Positions 50,112 to 58,404 of a stretch of 64,000 nt of DNA are shown one piece after another. A program made the translations under genes and the position numbers. Below the pieces are notes generated by a model. It was given only the letters and a program-made list of their open reading frames with translations, had not been told where the DNA came from and made no database searches. The DNA is taken from positions 124,001 through 188,000 of the forward strand of contig NZ_OBDY01000003.1 in assembly GCF_900215205.1 (NCBI RefSeq), given 5' to 3'. How positions within the stretch are numbered: position 1 is the stretch's first letter; each line of letters begins with the position of its first letter. The stretch comes from Paractinoplanes atraurantiacus (GTDB lineage: Bacteria > Actinomycetota > Actinomycetes > Mycobacteriales > Micromonosporaceae).

Positions 50112-50332
50112 AACCAGCGACGGGCCTCCTGAGCGCAGATCCGCACCACGTCGTCGACGGTCAGGATGCACGTGCCGTCGGCGCCGGTCTCGTCGAACAA
50201 ACCCAACCCGCGATCGGTGACGACGCCGCGGCCGGCGCCCGCCTCCCGGTCGAGCTCGTCGTGCAGCCGAGCCTTCATGCGCTCTTCGAGCGTGGTGTCC
50301 GGCGGAACGTGCCGGGTGCCCAGTGCCTGCAT
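50108..50332 (-). CDS. small phage protein of unknown function
   Basis: A 74-residue protein, LHDELDREAGAGRGVVTDRG then CILTVDDVVRICAQEARRWF. No family recognised. It precedes a strong hairpin. Confidence 0.5.
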   Translation of the reverse strand: MQALGTRHVPPDTTLEERMKARLHDELDREAGAGRGVVTDRGLGLFDETGADGTCILTVDDVVRICAQEARRWF

Positions 50333-50386
50333 GCCCTCACGGTAGACCGACCCACCGACATCCCGCTCCGGCCTGTGGATAACGCG

Positions 50387-50424
50387 AGAGCCCCCTCTGA
50401 CCTTCGGGTCGGAGGGGGCTCTTT
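50387..50424. terminator. strong UUCG-loop terminator
   Basis: A 16-bp stem AGAGCCCCCTCTGACC / GGTCGGAGGGGGCTCT (one G-T pair) around TTCG, followed by TTT on the plus strand. It ends rightward transcription of the lysis genes. Confidence 0.8.
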
Positions 50425-50505
50425 TCGCGTCTGCGGCTGGGAGTTGTAAACCCCTTCACCGGGGATCTAGCCCCGGAAGGCGCCGCCGGCCCGCCTGTGG
50501 ACAGC

Positions 50506-50727
50506 CTACGCCTCGCCCTCAGGGTCCTCGGCGATCTTCGGCTGCCGGGCGAACCACGCGTCGACGTCCTCGATGAGCCAGACCTTGCCGCTGCGCAGCT
50601 CGTCGAACGGCTCGGGGAAGCCGCGCCGCCGGTCGTTGACGATGCGGTCGGCGTACTGCCGGGTCACCCCGCCGAGCATCTCGGCGATGTCCCCGATCGT
50701 GTAGAGCTTCTTCCCCCGCACGGCCAT
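50506..50727 (-). CDS. AlpA/excisionase-like HTH protein 1
   Basis: A 73-residue protein: KLYTIGDIAEMLGGVTRQYA, RRRGFPEPFDELRSGKVWLI, EDVDAWFARQ. The fold is the winged helix of AlpA/Xis proteins, which control excision or transcription. A paralogue lies about 0.8 kb downstream. Confidence 0.7.
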   Translation of the reverse strand: MAVRGKKLYTIGDIAEMLGGVTRQYADRIVNDRRRGFPEPFDELRSGKVWLIEDVDAWFARQPKIAEDPEGEA

Positions 50728-50739
50728 GTCGTCACGCTA

Positions 50740-50782
50740 TGGACAGCTGTGGTTGAGATGTGACGTTTACTGATGCTGTCCA
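50740..50782. promoter_or_regulatory. operator-like inverted repeat, divergent region
   Basis: TGGACAGC (50740-50747) and GCTGTCCA (50775-50782), plus two direct copies of TGTGGTTG, in the divergent gap between the AlpA-like gene and the small-protein pair. Candidate regulatory site. Confidence 0.45.
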
Positions 50783-50887
50783 CAGGTGTGGTTGCTGGGT
50801 GTAGCCTCATCGACTCAGGAGGTGGCGGGCCCAGCACGACCTGGATCCCCCGCCCCTCCGCCCATCCGTCGTGGGAAGGGGCACAGC

Positions 50888-51130
50888 ATGGACGTCGTCG
50901 ACCGGCAACCGAACCTCATCCGGCACCTGCCGAACCGGCCCGGCTGGAACTGCATCGCCTGCACCGAGCCATGGCCATGCGAGGTGGCCCGGGTCGAAGT
51001 GCCCCTCGCGATGCCCGACCCAATCCAGCTCGCCATGTTCCTGTGGGGCTACCTGGAGGAGTTCCTGTTGGAGCACCAGACCGGCGCGTTCGGCGAGGCC
51101 CACGAGCGGTTCCTGGCGTGGTCGCGATGA
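50888..51130 (+). CDS. small phage/ICE protein of unknown function
   Basis: An 80-residue protein: DVVDRQPNLIRHLPNRPGWN, CIACTEPWPCEVAR. The Cys pair pattern and position are common in actinobacterial integrative elements. ATGA overlap with the next gene. Confidence 0.55.
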   Translation: MDVVDRQPNLIRHLPNRPGWNCIACTEPWPCEVARVEVPLAMPDPIQLAMFLWGYLEEFLLEHQTGAFGEAHERFLAWSR

Positions 51131-51474
51131 ACGACGACCTGGTCTCACGCAACGGCCTCTGGTGGCCCAGCTACCAACTGTTCTGCCGCAACCGAGCGCT
51201 ACTCGCCGAACGCTGGCACTGGCCGGACGGCACCCTCAGGGCCTGCGAGCGGCTGGAGGCCGAGCATCCCGACTGGCGGGTCATGTGGCTGCGGGAGAAC
51301 ACCTGCCCCGACTTCGAACGGCCCGCGTGCTTCTGGGCGGTCCGGCGCCTGGACCTCGACGAGGAGCGCGAGGTGTACGCGCCCGACGAGGCCGGGCTGA
51401 CCGCCGGAATCCGGGCCACGCCGCCGCCGAGGCAATGGCGTGCCCCGCGCTCGATCAGGCCGCTGCCGTACTGA
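51127..51474 (+). CDS. DUF4913-like protein
   Basis: A 115-residue protein: WWPSYQLFCRNRALLAERWH, DWRVMWLRENTCPDFERPAC. The spaced Trp/Cys pattern is similar to DUF4913-type ICE-associated proteins, assigned loosely. Function unknown. Confidence 0.45.
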   Translation: MNDDLVSRNGLWWPSYQLFCRNRALLAERWHWPDGTLRACERLEAEHPDWRVMWLRENTCPDFERPACFWAVRRLDLDEEREVYAPDEAGLTAGIRATPPPRQWRAPRSIRPLPY

Positions 51475-51542
51475 CTTCACCGGGAGGGCCGGGGGAACGG
51501 GCCGCTCTGGGGTGATCCCCGCCCAGGGCGGCCCGCCTGCGT

Positions 51543-51758
51543 CTACTGGCCGGCGTCGCCCTCGGCCGGCTCGGCGACATCTGGCCGGTTCGCGGCGATC
51601 CACGCCTCGACCTCATCCGCGAGCCAGACGCGTCCGGTGCTCAGCTCCCAGACCGGCTCGGGGAAGCCGGGCCGCTTGACGATCACGCGTGCCCGGGTCT
51701 CGCCGACGCCCAGGCGGCCACGGATCTCCCCGATGGCCATCAAGGGGATCCGGGTCAT
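51543..51758 (-). CDS. AlpA/excisionase-like HTH protein 2
   Basis: A 71-residue protein: AIGEIRGRLGVGETRARVIV, PGFPEPVWELSTGRVWLADE. Clearly related to the AlpA-like gene at 50506. Direct repeats CGCAGTGCG (51781-51789 and 51796-51804) lie just upstream and may be its sites. It may serve as Xis for the adjacent integrase. Confidence 0.7.
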   Translation of the reverse strand: MTRIPLMAIGEIRGRLGVGETRARVIVKRPGFPEPVWELSTGRVWLADEVEAWIAANRPDVAEPAEGDAGQ

Positions 51759-51780
51759 GGCTCCCGAAGCTATGGAGTTG

Positions 51781-51804
51781 CGCAGTGCGGGATACCGCAG
51801 TGCG
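51781..51804. repeat. direct repeats upstream of excisionase-like gene
   Basis: Two CGCAGTGCG units 15 bp apart, a typical arrangement for co-operative binding of a small winged-helix protein. The gap 51759-52025 holds no other gene. Confidence 0.4.
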
Positions 51805-52025
51805 TCAGGCCGCTCTAGTCGCGCGCACCATGCCAGAAGGTATTGAAAGATTCAAGTATTAGGGATCGGTCTGACCGATCGGCCGACCTAGGTCTACCCG
51901 GATGCGCCTACCCAAGCGTGGCGCCCGTGCGTGATCAAGCCGTTACGGGGAGGTGTGCCAGGGTCGATGGGAGCAGGATCGTGAGCCTGTTTCACAGATC
52001 ATCAGCGCCTAGGGGAAGGGCTCTC

Positions 52026-52376
52026 ATGAAACCCGTAGAAGCGATCGTCTTCGTGCTGTCAGGCCACCTGCTACCCGACGCCGATCGCTGCATCCGCTAC
52101 TGCCTCAGCCGCGGATACAACATGATCGGTGTCGTCCGCGACGACTGGCGAGCCGCCATGGAGATGCTCGCAGACGGCCGGGCCGAGGTCCTGGTCGTCG
52201 CCGACCCCCAGCACCTCGACCCCAACCGCACTCCTCGCGTTGAGTACGTCTCCCATGCCGAGCCAGCGGTTGCCGCCGCCGTGCCCGAGCCCGACCGCCC
52301 GGCCGGCGCGACCGCGCGTCAGCCGAAATCGCGTACCGAGCGGACCCGCGTCATTCGGCGAACCGCGGCAAGGTAG
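52026..52376 (+). CDS. serine-recombinase-like catalytic fold protein, degenerate
   Basis: A 116-residue protein: PVEAIVFVLSGHLLPDADRC, IRYCLSRGYNMIGVVRDDWR, GRAEVLVVADPQHLDPNRTP. The strand-helix order mirrors the N-terminal domain of serine recombinases, but the catalytic Ser is not in its place. It converges with the integrase and overlaps it by 26 bases. Confidence 0.5.
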   Translation: MKPVEAIVFVLSGHLLPDADRCIRYCLSRGYNMIGVVRDDWRAAMEMLADGRAEVLVVADPQHLDPNRTPRVEYVSHAEPAVAAAVPEPDRPAGATARQPKSRTERTRVIRRTAAR

Positions 52377-53175
52377 CCCGCGCCGCCCGCTGCTGCTCGT
52401 CGCTGGCGTCGACGTAGATCTGCGTCGAGGTCAGCGACGAGTGGCCCAGCATCGCCTTCGTCACCGCGATGTCCTTGTACCGGGCCTGAGCGTTCACCCC
52501 GAGCCAGTGCCGCAGCTGGTGCATCGACACCGGCACCCCGAGCTGGCGCCGGAAGTACGTCGACGCCATCGAGCTGACGTACTGCGCGGACACCCTGTCG
52601 CCGCGCTGCTGGTGGCGGGCGATCGGCCCGGCCGGCCGATCCTTCAGGATCGCCCACACCGCCTCGTCGGTGTCGTGCACCCGCGGCTTGCCGCCCTTGC
52701 CCTTGACGACGAACAGCTGCTTCTCGGTGACGTGCTCCCGGTCGAGGCGGCTGATCTCGATGCACCGCAGACCCTGGTAGGCGGCGATCGTCGCCCACGT
52801 CCGGTACGGCTCCCGCGCCCGGGTGAGGATGATCCGCAGCTGCTCGTCCGTGCACGGCCGGGCCACGCCCTTGACCGCCGACACCGGCTCAAGGTTGACC
52901 ATCGGGTTCGCCGTGATCCACGGGTCGCGCGGGTCGGCCGCCCAGCCGTAGAAGTCCTTCAGCCCGGAGTAGTAGGCGAACTTCGTGTTCTGCGACCACT
53001 CGTCCCGGTAGAGCCACGCCTTCAGCTCGTCCTCGGTGACCTGCCCGATGCCGTACTCCATCTCCCGGTCGAGTCGGGTCAGCAGGTCGCGACGCGAGTC
53101 GAGCGTGGAGTCCTGCTTGCCGGCCCGGCGCAGGTGCTCCAGGTACTCGTCGATCATGTCCTGGTTGTCGCTCAT
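52351..53175 (-). CDS. tyrosine integrase
   Basis: A 274-residue tyrosine recombinase for phage integration and excision. N-terminal SAM-like arm domain; catalytic residues are in YQGLRCIEISRL (Arg I), VVKGKGGKPR (Lys), MHQLRHWLG (HxxR), LGHSS (His/Trp position), and IYVD (Tyr nucleophile). It overlaps the upstream small gene by ATGA. In the excised form it lies directly downstream of the repressor. Confidence 0.93.
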   Translation of the reverse strand: MSDNQDMIDEYLEHLRRAGKQDSTLDSRRDLLTRLDREMEYGIGQVTEDELKAWLYRDEWSQNTKFAYYSGLKDFYGWAADPRDPWITANPMVNLEPVSAVKGVARPCTDEQLRIILTRAREPYRTWATIAAYQGLRCIEISRLDREHVTEKQLFVVKGKGGKPRVHDTDEAVWAILKDRPAGPIARHQQRGDRVSAQYVSSMASTYFRRQLGVPVSMHQLRHWLGVNAQARYKDIAVTKAMLGHSSLTSTQIYVDASDEQQRAARATLPRFAE

Positions 53176-53438
53176 CGGCCGACCGCCGCAGCCGCCTTGG
53201 CCGCATCCCGGCGGGCCTTGCGCTCGCGGCGCACCAGCCGGAGCGCGGCGATGATGTTGCGGATCTCGGCGAGCCGGTCGGAGTCGGCGTCGCCCTGCGG
53301 GTCTGCGGCGAACTGGACCTTGTCCATGGCGCAGACCTCGACGTGCAGGAAGCCCTCGTACGAGTCGTCTCCGGCCGCGATTAGGCGCAGCTCGGCTGCG
53401 TAGTCCTCAACGGTCTTGCGGGTGGTTACGGTGCTCAT
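53172..53438 (-). CDS. small protein upstream of integrase
   Basis: An 88-residue helical protein: MSTVTTRKTVEDYAAELRLI, DKVQFAADPQGDADSD, LRLVRRERKARRDAAKAAAA. Coupled to the integrase by ATGA. Basic end suggests nucleic-acid contact. It could be a recombination-directionality or repressor-associated factor; no family is recognised. Confidence 0.6.
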   Translation of the reverse strand: MSTVTTRKTVEDYAAELRLIAAGDDSYEGFLHVEVCAMDKVQFAADPQGDADSDRLAEIRNIIAALRLVRRERKARRDAAKAAAAVGR

Positions 53439-53818
53439 GGGTCGCAGGTCCTCTCTGCGGTCCGGGCTCCGGCGTGCCAGCGTCGGGGCCCTCCTTCGTT
53501 CTGGCTCGATCGTTTCCGGTCGCGACCCCGGAAGCGATCGACGAAACGGCAGCTCTTCGCGCTCGGATTAAGAGCGGTGGGCCGTTCAGGTGGTGCGGCC
53601 GCGGCGAGCTCGGGGCACCCTGGCCGTTCGGCCGGGGCCGGTCGGGGCGGCCGTCATCGGATGGCTGATCGGACGGTTGTCACGCGGGCGGGGTGCGTGA
53701 TCGGTAGTACGAACGGTCACCCCGAAGTAATGTGCGTTCATGGCGTTGGTGGAAGCGTTGTGCGTGACGCTGCGGACTGCCCGTGTATAGCGAGGGTCAG
53801 CGGATCGGAGGCCGGTCG
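53439..53818. other. right prophage end and chromosomal junction
   Basis: A 380-base stretch without a confident gene. The phage side carries a leftward open segment (53586-53735) that would complete the repressor in the viral form. The chromosomal side, right of 53738, is the yqgE promoter region. Confidence 0.5.
53728..53738. other. putative attR core
   Basis: TAATGTGCGTT, identical to 16897-16907. The chance of an 11-base match between the two short end regions is low, and the word is A+T-rich against a GC-rich background, which adds to its weight. Confidence 0.5.
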
Positions 53819-54376
53819 ATGGAGTCCATGACCGGCCGGCTCCTCGTGGCGACACCCACTCTCAAAGACCCTAATTTCGACCGTACGGTCGTGCTGCTCG
53901 TGGCCCACGAGACGGGCGGCGCCCTGGGCGTGGTCCTCAACCGCGCGACGGAGGTGCCCGTCTCCGACGTGCTGGGCACCTGGGGCGAGCTGGCGGGCGA
54001 CCCGGCGGTCCTGTTCGAGGGCGGCCCTGTGCAGCCCGAGTCGGCGATCTGCCTGGCCCGCACCCGCCCCGAGGTGAAAAAGAGGGTGTCCGGCTTCCAT
54101 CAGGTGTCCGGCGCCCTGGGCACGGTCGACCTCTCCACCGACCCCGAGCGCCTGCGCGACAGCGTGGCCGGCGTCCGCGTCTTCGCCGGCTACTCCGGCT
54201 GGTCCGCGGGCCAGCTGGAGGAGGAGATCGCCTCAGGCTCGTGGTTCCTGCTCGACGCCCTCCCGGGCGACCCGTTCATCAACCGCCCGGACGACCTGTG
54301 GGCGATGGTCCTGCGCCGCCAGGGCGACATCCTGGCGGCCGTGGCCCACTTCCCACCCGACCCCGCGATGAACTGA
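53819..54376 (+). CDS. yqgE: YqgE/AlgH family protein
   Basis: A 185-residue protein: GRLLVATPTLKDPNFDRTVV, LLVAHETGGALGVVLNRATE, GWSAGQLEEEIASGSWFLLD. Start ATG 53819 after GGAGG. Conserved in bacteria; no established biochemical role. First chromosomal gene to the right of the prophage. Confidence 0.92.
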   Translation: MESMTGRLLVATPTLKDPNFDRTVVLLVAHETGGALGVVLNRATEVPVSDVLGTWGELAGDPAVLFEGGPVQPESAICLARTRPEVKKRVSGFHQVSGALGTVDLSTDPERLRDSVAGVRVFAGYSGWSAGQLEEEIASGSWFLLDALPGDPFINRPDDLWAMVLRRQGDILAAVAHFPPDPAMN

Positions 54377-54456
54377 GGGGGAGGGGGTCCCGACGGGCAC
54401 CCGCCGAGGGTGTGTAGTATTTCCTCCGTGCCCGGGTGAGCCGGGGACAAAGGCAA

Positions 54457-54529
54457 GGGGCTGTGGCGCAGCTGGTAGCGCACCACACTGGCAGTGTGGG
54501 GGTCAGGGGTTCGAGTCCCCTCAGCTCCA
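54457..54529 (+). tRNA. tRNA-Ala (anticodon GGC)
   Basis: Acceptor GGGGCUG / CAGCUCC, discriminator A, anticodon stem CCACA / UGTGG with loop CTGGCAG (anticodon GGC), T-arm GGGGTTCGAGTCCCC. CCA is not encoded (CCC follows). It lies close to the prophage but is not its insertion site. Confidence 0.95.
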
Positions 54530-54537
54530 CCCTTGCG

Positions 54538-54566
54538 AAACGCCCGGACCATCGGTCCGGGCGTTT
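54538..54566 (+). terminator. terminator after tRNA-Ala
   Basis: A perfect 13-bp stem AAACGCCCGGACC / GGTCCGGGCGTTT around ATC. It separates the tRNA from the convergent ATPase gene. Confidence 0.8.
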
Positions 54567-54572
54567 CTTGCG

Positions 54573-55850
54573 TCAACCCATGGGCGTCCAGAGCCGGTCG
54601 ACGGGCATGACGTGGATGCGGTCCTCGTAGGTGAACGAGCGCAGACCCGTGCTGAGCGCCACACCGGCGATGAACCTGTCGCCGAGTGCGTCTCGCAGCG
54701 TCCGGAGGCCTTTGAGGTCGGGCCCTGTGACGCGTTCGTTCGCCTTGACCTCGAACGCCAGGACCTGTCCGTCCCCGAACTCGATGACGTAATCGACCTC
54801 GTCGCCGTCGTGGGTGCGCCAATGCCCTGTGGAGACCTGCTCGTCGAGCCAGGAGACCTGCTTGCGAAGTTCGCCGACGACGAAGGTCTCGAGCAGGTGC
54901 CCGAATTCCGCCAAGGCGGTCGGGTCGAGGGTGGCGAGCTTGGCGGGTGTGATGCGCATGAGCCGAGCGGCCACCCCGGTATCGATGACATGCACCTTCG
55001 GCGCTGCGGCGGCCCGCGCGCGTAGCGTCTTGCCCCATGCCGGAAGTCGGTCGACGAGGAAGAGATCTTCGAGGAGCCGGACGTAATCCTCGATGGTCCT
55101 GCGTTCACCCGTGAGGCCCTGAGATGCGTTGGTGAGATTCAGGACCTGCCCGGTTCGCCCGGCGAGCCGGCCCAGCAGCTCACGCAGCATGGTGCGCTGG
55201 CGTATCCGGACGAGCTCGACGGCATCGCGTTCCAGGGACTGGCGGATGTAGTCGTCGAACCACCGATCTCGTGCGGCGCCGATACGGCGAAGGGCCAGCG
55301 GGAATCCTCCGGCGCAGAGTCGGTTGACGTACTCCGCCCGGGCGGTCGTCGAGGACGGGCGGGCTGCTACGGCCGCAGCGGGGTCTGTTCGAAGCGCCGG
55401 CAGGAAGTCTTCGTTGACGCCGCTGATCTCGCCTTGTGACAGTGGCCAGATGGTCATGGTGTGCAGCCGGCCGGTGAGCGCCTGTGCGGTACGGGGCAAC
55501 GCGTCCTGACGAGTCGAACCGGTGAGGACGGCGGTGCCCGGCAGGGTGCCTTCGCGATTGAGCCGAGCCTTCAACGCGTCGAGAATCTGCGGGGCATGCT
55601 GATATTCGTCCACGCATAGCAAGCCCTGGCCGGCGACAGCCGTCTGCGGGTTGGCCACCACGGCATCCCTGATGCCGATGTCGTCCAGATCCAGAACGGC
55701 TACTCCTCGCGCGCCGGCCAGCGCCCTCAGCACCGTGGATTTGCCGACCGAGCGCGGGCCGTGAAGAGCGATGACCGGCTCCACTTGGAGCAAGTCGTCG
55801 AGCAGCGTAGCGACGCGCCGTTCCGCGATCCTGGTGAGCGGTTCCGTCAC
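54573..55850 (-). CDS. AAA ATPase with DUF4143 C-terminal domain
   Basis: A 425-residue protein starting at GTG 55850 (VTEPLTRIAERR). Walker A GPRSVGKST, Walker B LLCVDEYQ, then VLTGSTRQDALPRTAQALTG. The C-terminal DUF4143/nuclease-like domain has EVDYVIEFGDGQVLAFEVKA, resembling a PD-(D/E)xK core (EVDY...AFEVK). Family function is uncertain; nuclease activity is possible. Four iterons lie upstream. Confidence 0.85.
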   Translation of the reverse strand: MTEPLTRIAERRVATLLDDLLQVEPVIALHGPRSVGKSTVLRALAGARGVAVLDLDDIGIRDAVVANPQTAVAGQGLLCVDEYQHAPQILDALKARLNREGTLPGTAVLTGSTRQDALPRTAQALTGRLHTMTIWPLSQGEISGVNEDFLPALRTDPAAAVAARPSSTTARAEYVNRLCAGGFPLALRRIGAARDRWFDDYIRQSLERDAVELVRIRQRTMLRELLGRLAGRTGQVLNLTNASQGLTGERRTIEDYVRLLEDLFLVDRLPAWGKTLRARAAAAPKVHVIDTGVAARLMRITPAKLATLDPTALAEFGHLLETFVVGELRKQVSWLDEQVSTGHWRTHDGDEVDYVIEFGDGQVLAFEVKANERVTGPDLKGLRTLRDALGDRFIAGVALSTGLRSFTYEDRIHVMPVDRLWTPMG

Positions 55851-55870
55851 GGCTATCCCCCGAGGTCGCG

Positions 55871-55958
55871 AAGTATCAAAACTCAGGACCCGGAAACTAC
55901 CAAAATCAGAGGACCGCAACTACCAAAATTTGAGAGATCGAAGTGCCAAATCTTGAGG
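55871..55958 (-). repeat. four 23-24 bp iterons upstream of DUF4143 ATPase
   Basis: AAGTATCAAAAC (55871), AACTACCAAAAT (55895), AACTACCAAAAT (55918), AAGTGCCAAATC (55941): four imperfect copies at spacings of 24, 23 and 23 bases, within 110 bases upstream of the GTG. A+T-rich against the surrounding GC. Likely a binding array. Confidence 0.7.
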
Positions 55959-55972
55959 CCCCTGCGCCGGGT

Positions 55973-56584
55973 TCACGTGTGTGACCGGAGGCCGTGGAGG
56001 AGGAAGTCCAGGCGGCGTTCGTAGTCGGGGCGGGTCTGTTTGGCGCAGGCTCGCAGGGCGGCGCCTCGTTCCAGGATCAAGTAGGTGAGGTCGGTGGGGG
56101 TCAGGTCGGGGCGGATGACGCCGGCCGACTGGGCCTCCTCCAGGAGGTTGCGGCCGAAGCGGCTGGCCCGGTCGCACAAGGTGGTCAGCTGTTCCGAGTC
56201 GGGCAGGGCGCGGACCAGCACGTCGTTGGCGGCGGGCTCGTCGTATTGCAGGAGCCACATGCGCAGCAGGTATTCCTCGAAGCGGGCCAGCGGATCAGCC
56301 AGAGCCGAGACGGCCTCGATGATGTCGGCGATGCGCTCGGCCACCAGGTCGTCGACCACGGCGTCGATCAGGCCCCGGCGGCTGCCGAAGCGGTGGTAGA
56401 TGGTGCCCTTGCTCACGCCGGCGGCCTTGGCCACCTCGTCGAGCGGGGTGGTCAGGCCGTGGACGCGGAAGACGTCGAGGGCGGCCTGGCGGATGCCCTC
56501 GACGTTGCGTCTCGCGTCGGCGCGCAGCCGTGGCTGGCCGGGGAGTGTGCCGCCGGCCGGAGCCGGCGGCTCGGAGCGGGTCAT
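55973..56584 (-). CDS. TetR family regulator
   Basis: A 203-residue protein starting at ATG 56584. HTH at about 33-75: IRQAALDVFRVHGLTTPLDE, VAKAAGVSKGTIYHRFGSRR. The ligand domain follows. It overlaps the DsbA-like gene by ATGA and probably regulates it. Confidence 0.9.
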   Translation of the reverse strand: MTRSEPPAPAGGTLPGQPRLRADARRNVEGIRQAALDVFRVHGLTTPLDEVAKAAGVSKGTIYHRFGSRRGLIDAVVDDLVAERIADIIEAVSALADPLARFEEYLLRMWLLQYDEPAANDVLVRALPDSEQLTTLCDRASRFGRNLLEEAQSAGVIRPDLTPTDLTYLILERGAALRACAKQTRPDYERRLDFLLHGLRSHT

Positions 56585-57267
56585 GCCGGCTGCGTCTGCC
56601 GGTCCTGCCAGGCCAGGTCGAGGGCGCGGCGGAACAGCTCGACGGGCTGGGCGCCGGAGACGGCGCGCTTGTCGTCGAAGACGAAGAACGGGACGCCGCT
56701 GATGCCCAGCTCGCGGGCGCGGCCCAGGTCGGCGCGGATGTCCTTCTCGTAGCCCTTGGTCGCCAAGGTCGTGACCGCCTCGGCGCGGTCGAGGCCAAGT
56801 TCCGCCGCGAGGTCGGCCAGCACGCCGTGGTCGGCCAGGTTGAGGCCGTCGGTGAACTCGGCCCGGAACAGGCGCTCGACCATGGCGGTCTCCTGGCCGT
56901 GTGCCTTGGCCAGGTGGATGATCCGGTGGGCGTCGAGGGTGTTGACCATCTGCGCCTTTTCGAACTGGTAGTCGAGGCCGGCGTCGGCGCCGCGGGCGGC
57001 CAGCTGGGCGTGCGAGGCCTCGATCTGGGCTTTCGGCATGCCGTGGCTCGTGGCCAGGTAGTCGTCGGCCAGGACGGCCTCGCCGGGCGCGAAGCCCGGG
57101 TTCAGCTGGAAGCTGTGGTAGCGGATCTGCACCGCCGAGCCGTGCGGGTGCTGCTCGACGGCTTCGGCGAGCACCGCGTGGCCGAGGTAGCAGAACGGGC
57201 AGACGACGTCGCTCCAGATGTCGATCACGATGGGCTCGGCCGCCCGGCCGAACACGCTGCTGGTCAT
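56581..57267 (-). CDS. DsbA-like oxidoreductase (FrnE subfamily)
   Basis: A 228-residue thioredoxin-fold protein without signal peptide. Active site VVCPFCYLG (CxxC), cis-Pro in GVPFFVF, helical insertion. FrnE-like proteins are cytoplasmic disulfide isomerases or 2-hydroxychromene-carboxylate-isomerase relatives. Start ATG 57267 (MTSSVFGRA) chosen; upstream Met codons are possible. Confidence 0.88.
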   Translation of the reverse strand: MTSSVFGRAAEPIVIDIWSDVVCPFCYLGHAVLAEAVEQHPHGSAVQIRYHSFQLNPGFAPGEAVLADDYLATSHGMPKAQIEASHAQLAARGADAGLDYQFEKAQMVNTLDAHRIIHLAKAHGQETAMVERLFRAEFTDGLNLADHGVLADLAAELGLDRAEAVTTLATKGYEKDIRADLGRARELGISGVPFFVFDDKRAVSGAQPVELFRRALDLAWQDRQTQPA

Positions 57268-57434
57268 CAGTCGCACCATCCATCCACGGAGCACGCGCCG
57301 GCGTCGTCCGCCGACTCCAACAAGATCAGGCCGGCCGCCGGGATGGCCGGATCCGCAACGTCATCGGGTTCTTCTATGACCTCAACCTCGGGTTCCACCA
57401 GTGAAACGTAGCTCAACTTGACCCGGCCGACAAT

Positions 57435-57875
57435 TTAGCTCGACAGGAGCAGCCAGTTCACGCGGCGCATCATCTCGCGGGAGCTGAACGGCTTGGGCAG
57501 GAAGTCGTCGGCGCCCGCGGCCAGCAGCCGGGACGGCTCGGCGTGGCCGCTGATCATCAGGACCGGGATCTCGGCCGTGGCCGCCGAGTTGTGCAGCTCG
57601 GTGCAGACCGCGAGCCCGTCGAGCTGGGGCATCGTGACGTCGAGGATGATCACCTGCGGGCGGCGCTCGACGGCCAGGGTCAGCGCGGAACGGCCGTTGT
57701 CGGCGGTGAGCGTGCGGAAGCCGGCCACCTGGAGGCGGTACTCGATCACGTCGCGCACCTCGTCATCGTCGTCGGCGATGAGGATGCTGGGCGCCACCGG
57801 CATGGTGAACGGCCGGGAGGTCATCGCCCGGGTGAACGCGTCGGCATCCGTGGGGCGATCGAGAAGCGCGGTCAT
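57435..57875 (-). CDS. single-domain response regulator 1
   Basis: A 146-residue CheY-like receiver after a 28-residue leader: ILIADDDDEVRDVIEYRLQV, phospho-acceptor Asp in VIILDVTMPQLDGLAV, Thr/Ser in VLMISGHAE, Lys in LPKPFS. No output domain. It overlaps the next receiver gene by ATGA; the two form a unit without a nearby histidine kinase. Confidence 0.9.
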   Translation of the reverse strand: MTALLDRPTDADAFTRAMTSRPFTMPVAPSILIADDDDEVRDVIEYRLQVAGFRTLTADNGRSALTLAVERRPQVIILDVTMPQLDGLAVCTELHNSAATAEIPVLMISGHAEPSRLLAAGADDFLPKPFSSREMMRRVNWLLLSS

Positions 57876-58258
57876 AGGTCTTTCCCTTCAAGAAGGTCGC
57901 GCAGTTCGGCGACGACCCGTTGGGGCGAGAGCGGCTTGGGCAGGTAGCGGTCGGCTCCGGCGCTGAGCCCGGCGTCGATGTCGTGTGCGTGGGTGTTGCC
58001 CGAGATCATCAAGATCGCGGTGTCGCGGCTGGCGGGGTCGAGCCGGGCTATCTGGGTCAGCTCCATTCCGTTGAGGGCGGGCATGCGGACGTCCGTGACG
58101 AGGCCGATCGGGCGGGCGACCTTGAGGATCCGCGCCGCCGTGTTGCCGTCCTTGGCGGCGACGGTGCGGAATCCGGCCGACTCCAGCGTCACCGTGAGCA
58201 GGTCACGGATGTCGCTGTCGTCCTCGGCGATGAGGATGAGGTTGTGGCGCTGAGGCAT
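57872..58258 (-). CDS. single-domain response regulator 2
   Basis: A 128-residue CheY-like receiver starting at ATG 58258 (MPQRHNLILI). ILIAEDDSDIRDLLTVTLES, Asp in GLVTDVRMPALNG, ILMISGNTH, LPKPLS. Longer start at 58294 is possible. Coupled to the receiver downstream, suggesting a phosphorelay pair or chemotaxis/pilus control. Confidence 0.88.
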   Translation of the reverse strand: MPQRHNLILIAEDDSDIRDLLTVTLESAGFRTVAAKDGNTAARILKVARPIGLVTDVRMPALNGMELTQIARLDPASRDTAILMISGNTHAHDIDAGLSAGADRYLPKPLSPQRVVAELRDLLEGKDL

Positions 58259-58404
58259 CGGGGGGAGGCCTTTCTTCTCGGACACCCGCCCCATCGGCCG
58301 CGTCGGGGTGACCTCCAGGGAGAACCAGGTTGCAGACCGGTAGCGCCTTCGCCGATCGCGAAAAAGTCTTCACGCGAGGTGTGGCCGGCGGGGAGGTTGG
58401 AGCG

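Larger units (their letters stand above)
16897..53738. mobile_element. HK97-type siphovirus prophage (about 36.8 kb)
   Basis: Bounded by an 11-bp direct repeat (TAATGTGCGTT at 16897-16907 and 53728-53738), with mtnP outside on the left and yqgE on the right. It contains a repressor/Cro-like switch, early operon, HNH/terminase/portal/protease/capsid set, tail genes with tape measure and frameshifted chaperone, endolysin, holins and a tyrosine integrase. All major structural genes are intact, so it may be inducible. The boundaries are inferred from gene content and the repeat. Confidence 0.85.

Noticed and set aside
54457-54529. tRNA-Ala as the prophage attachment site
   Set aside because: No copy of its 3' end was seen near the left end, and yqgE lies between it and the integrase.
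55973-57283. Single long protein covering TetR and DsbA genes
   Set aside because: The upstream half is a shadow of the DsbA-like gene; TetR homology begins at ATG 56584.
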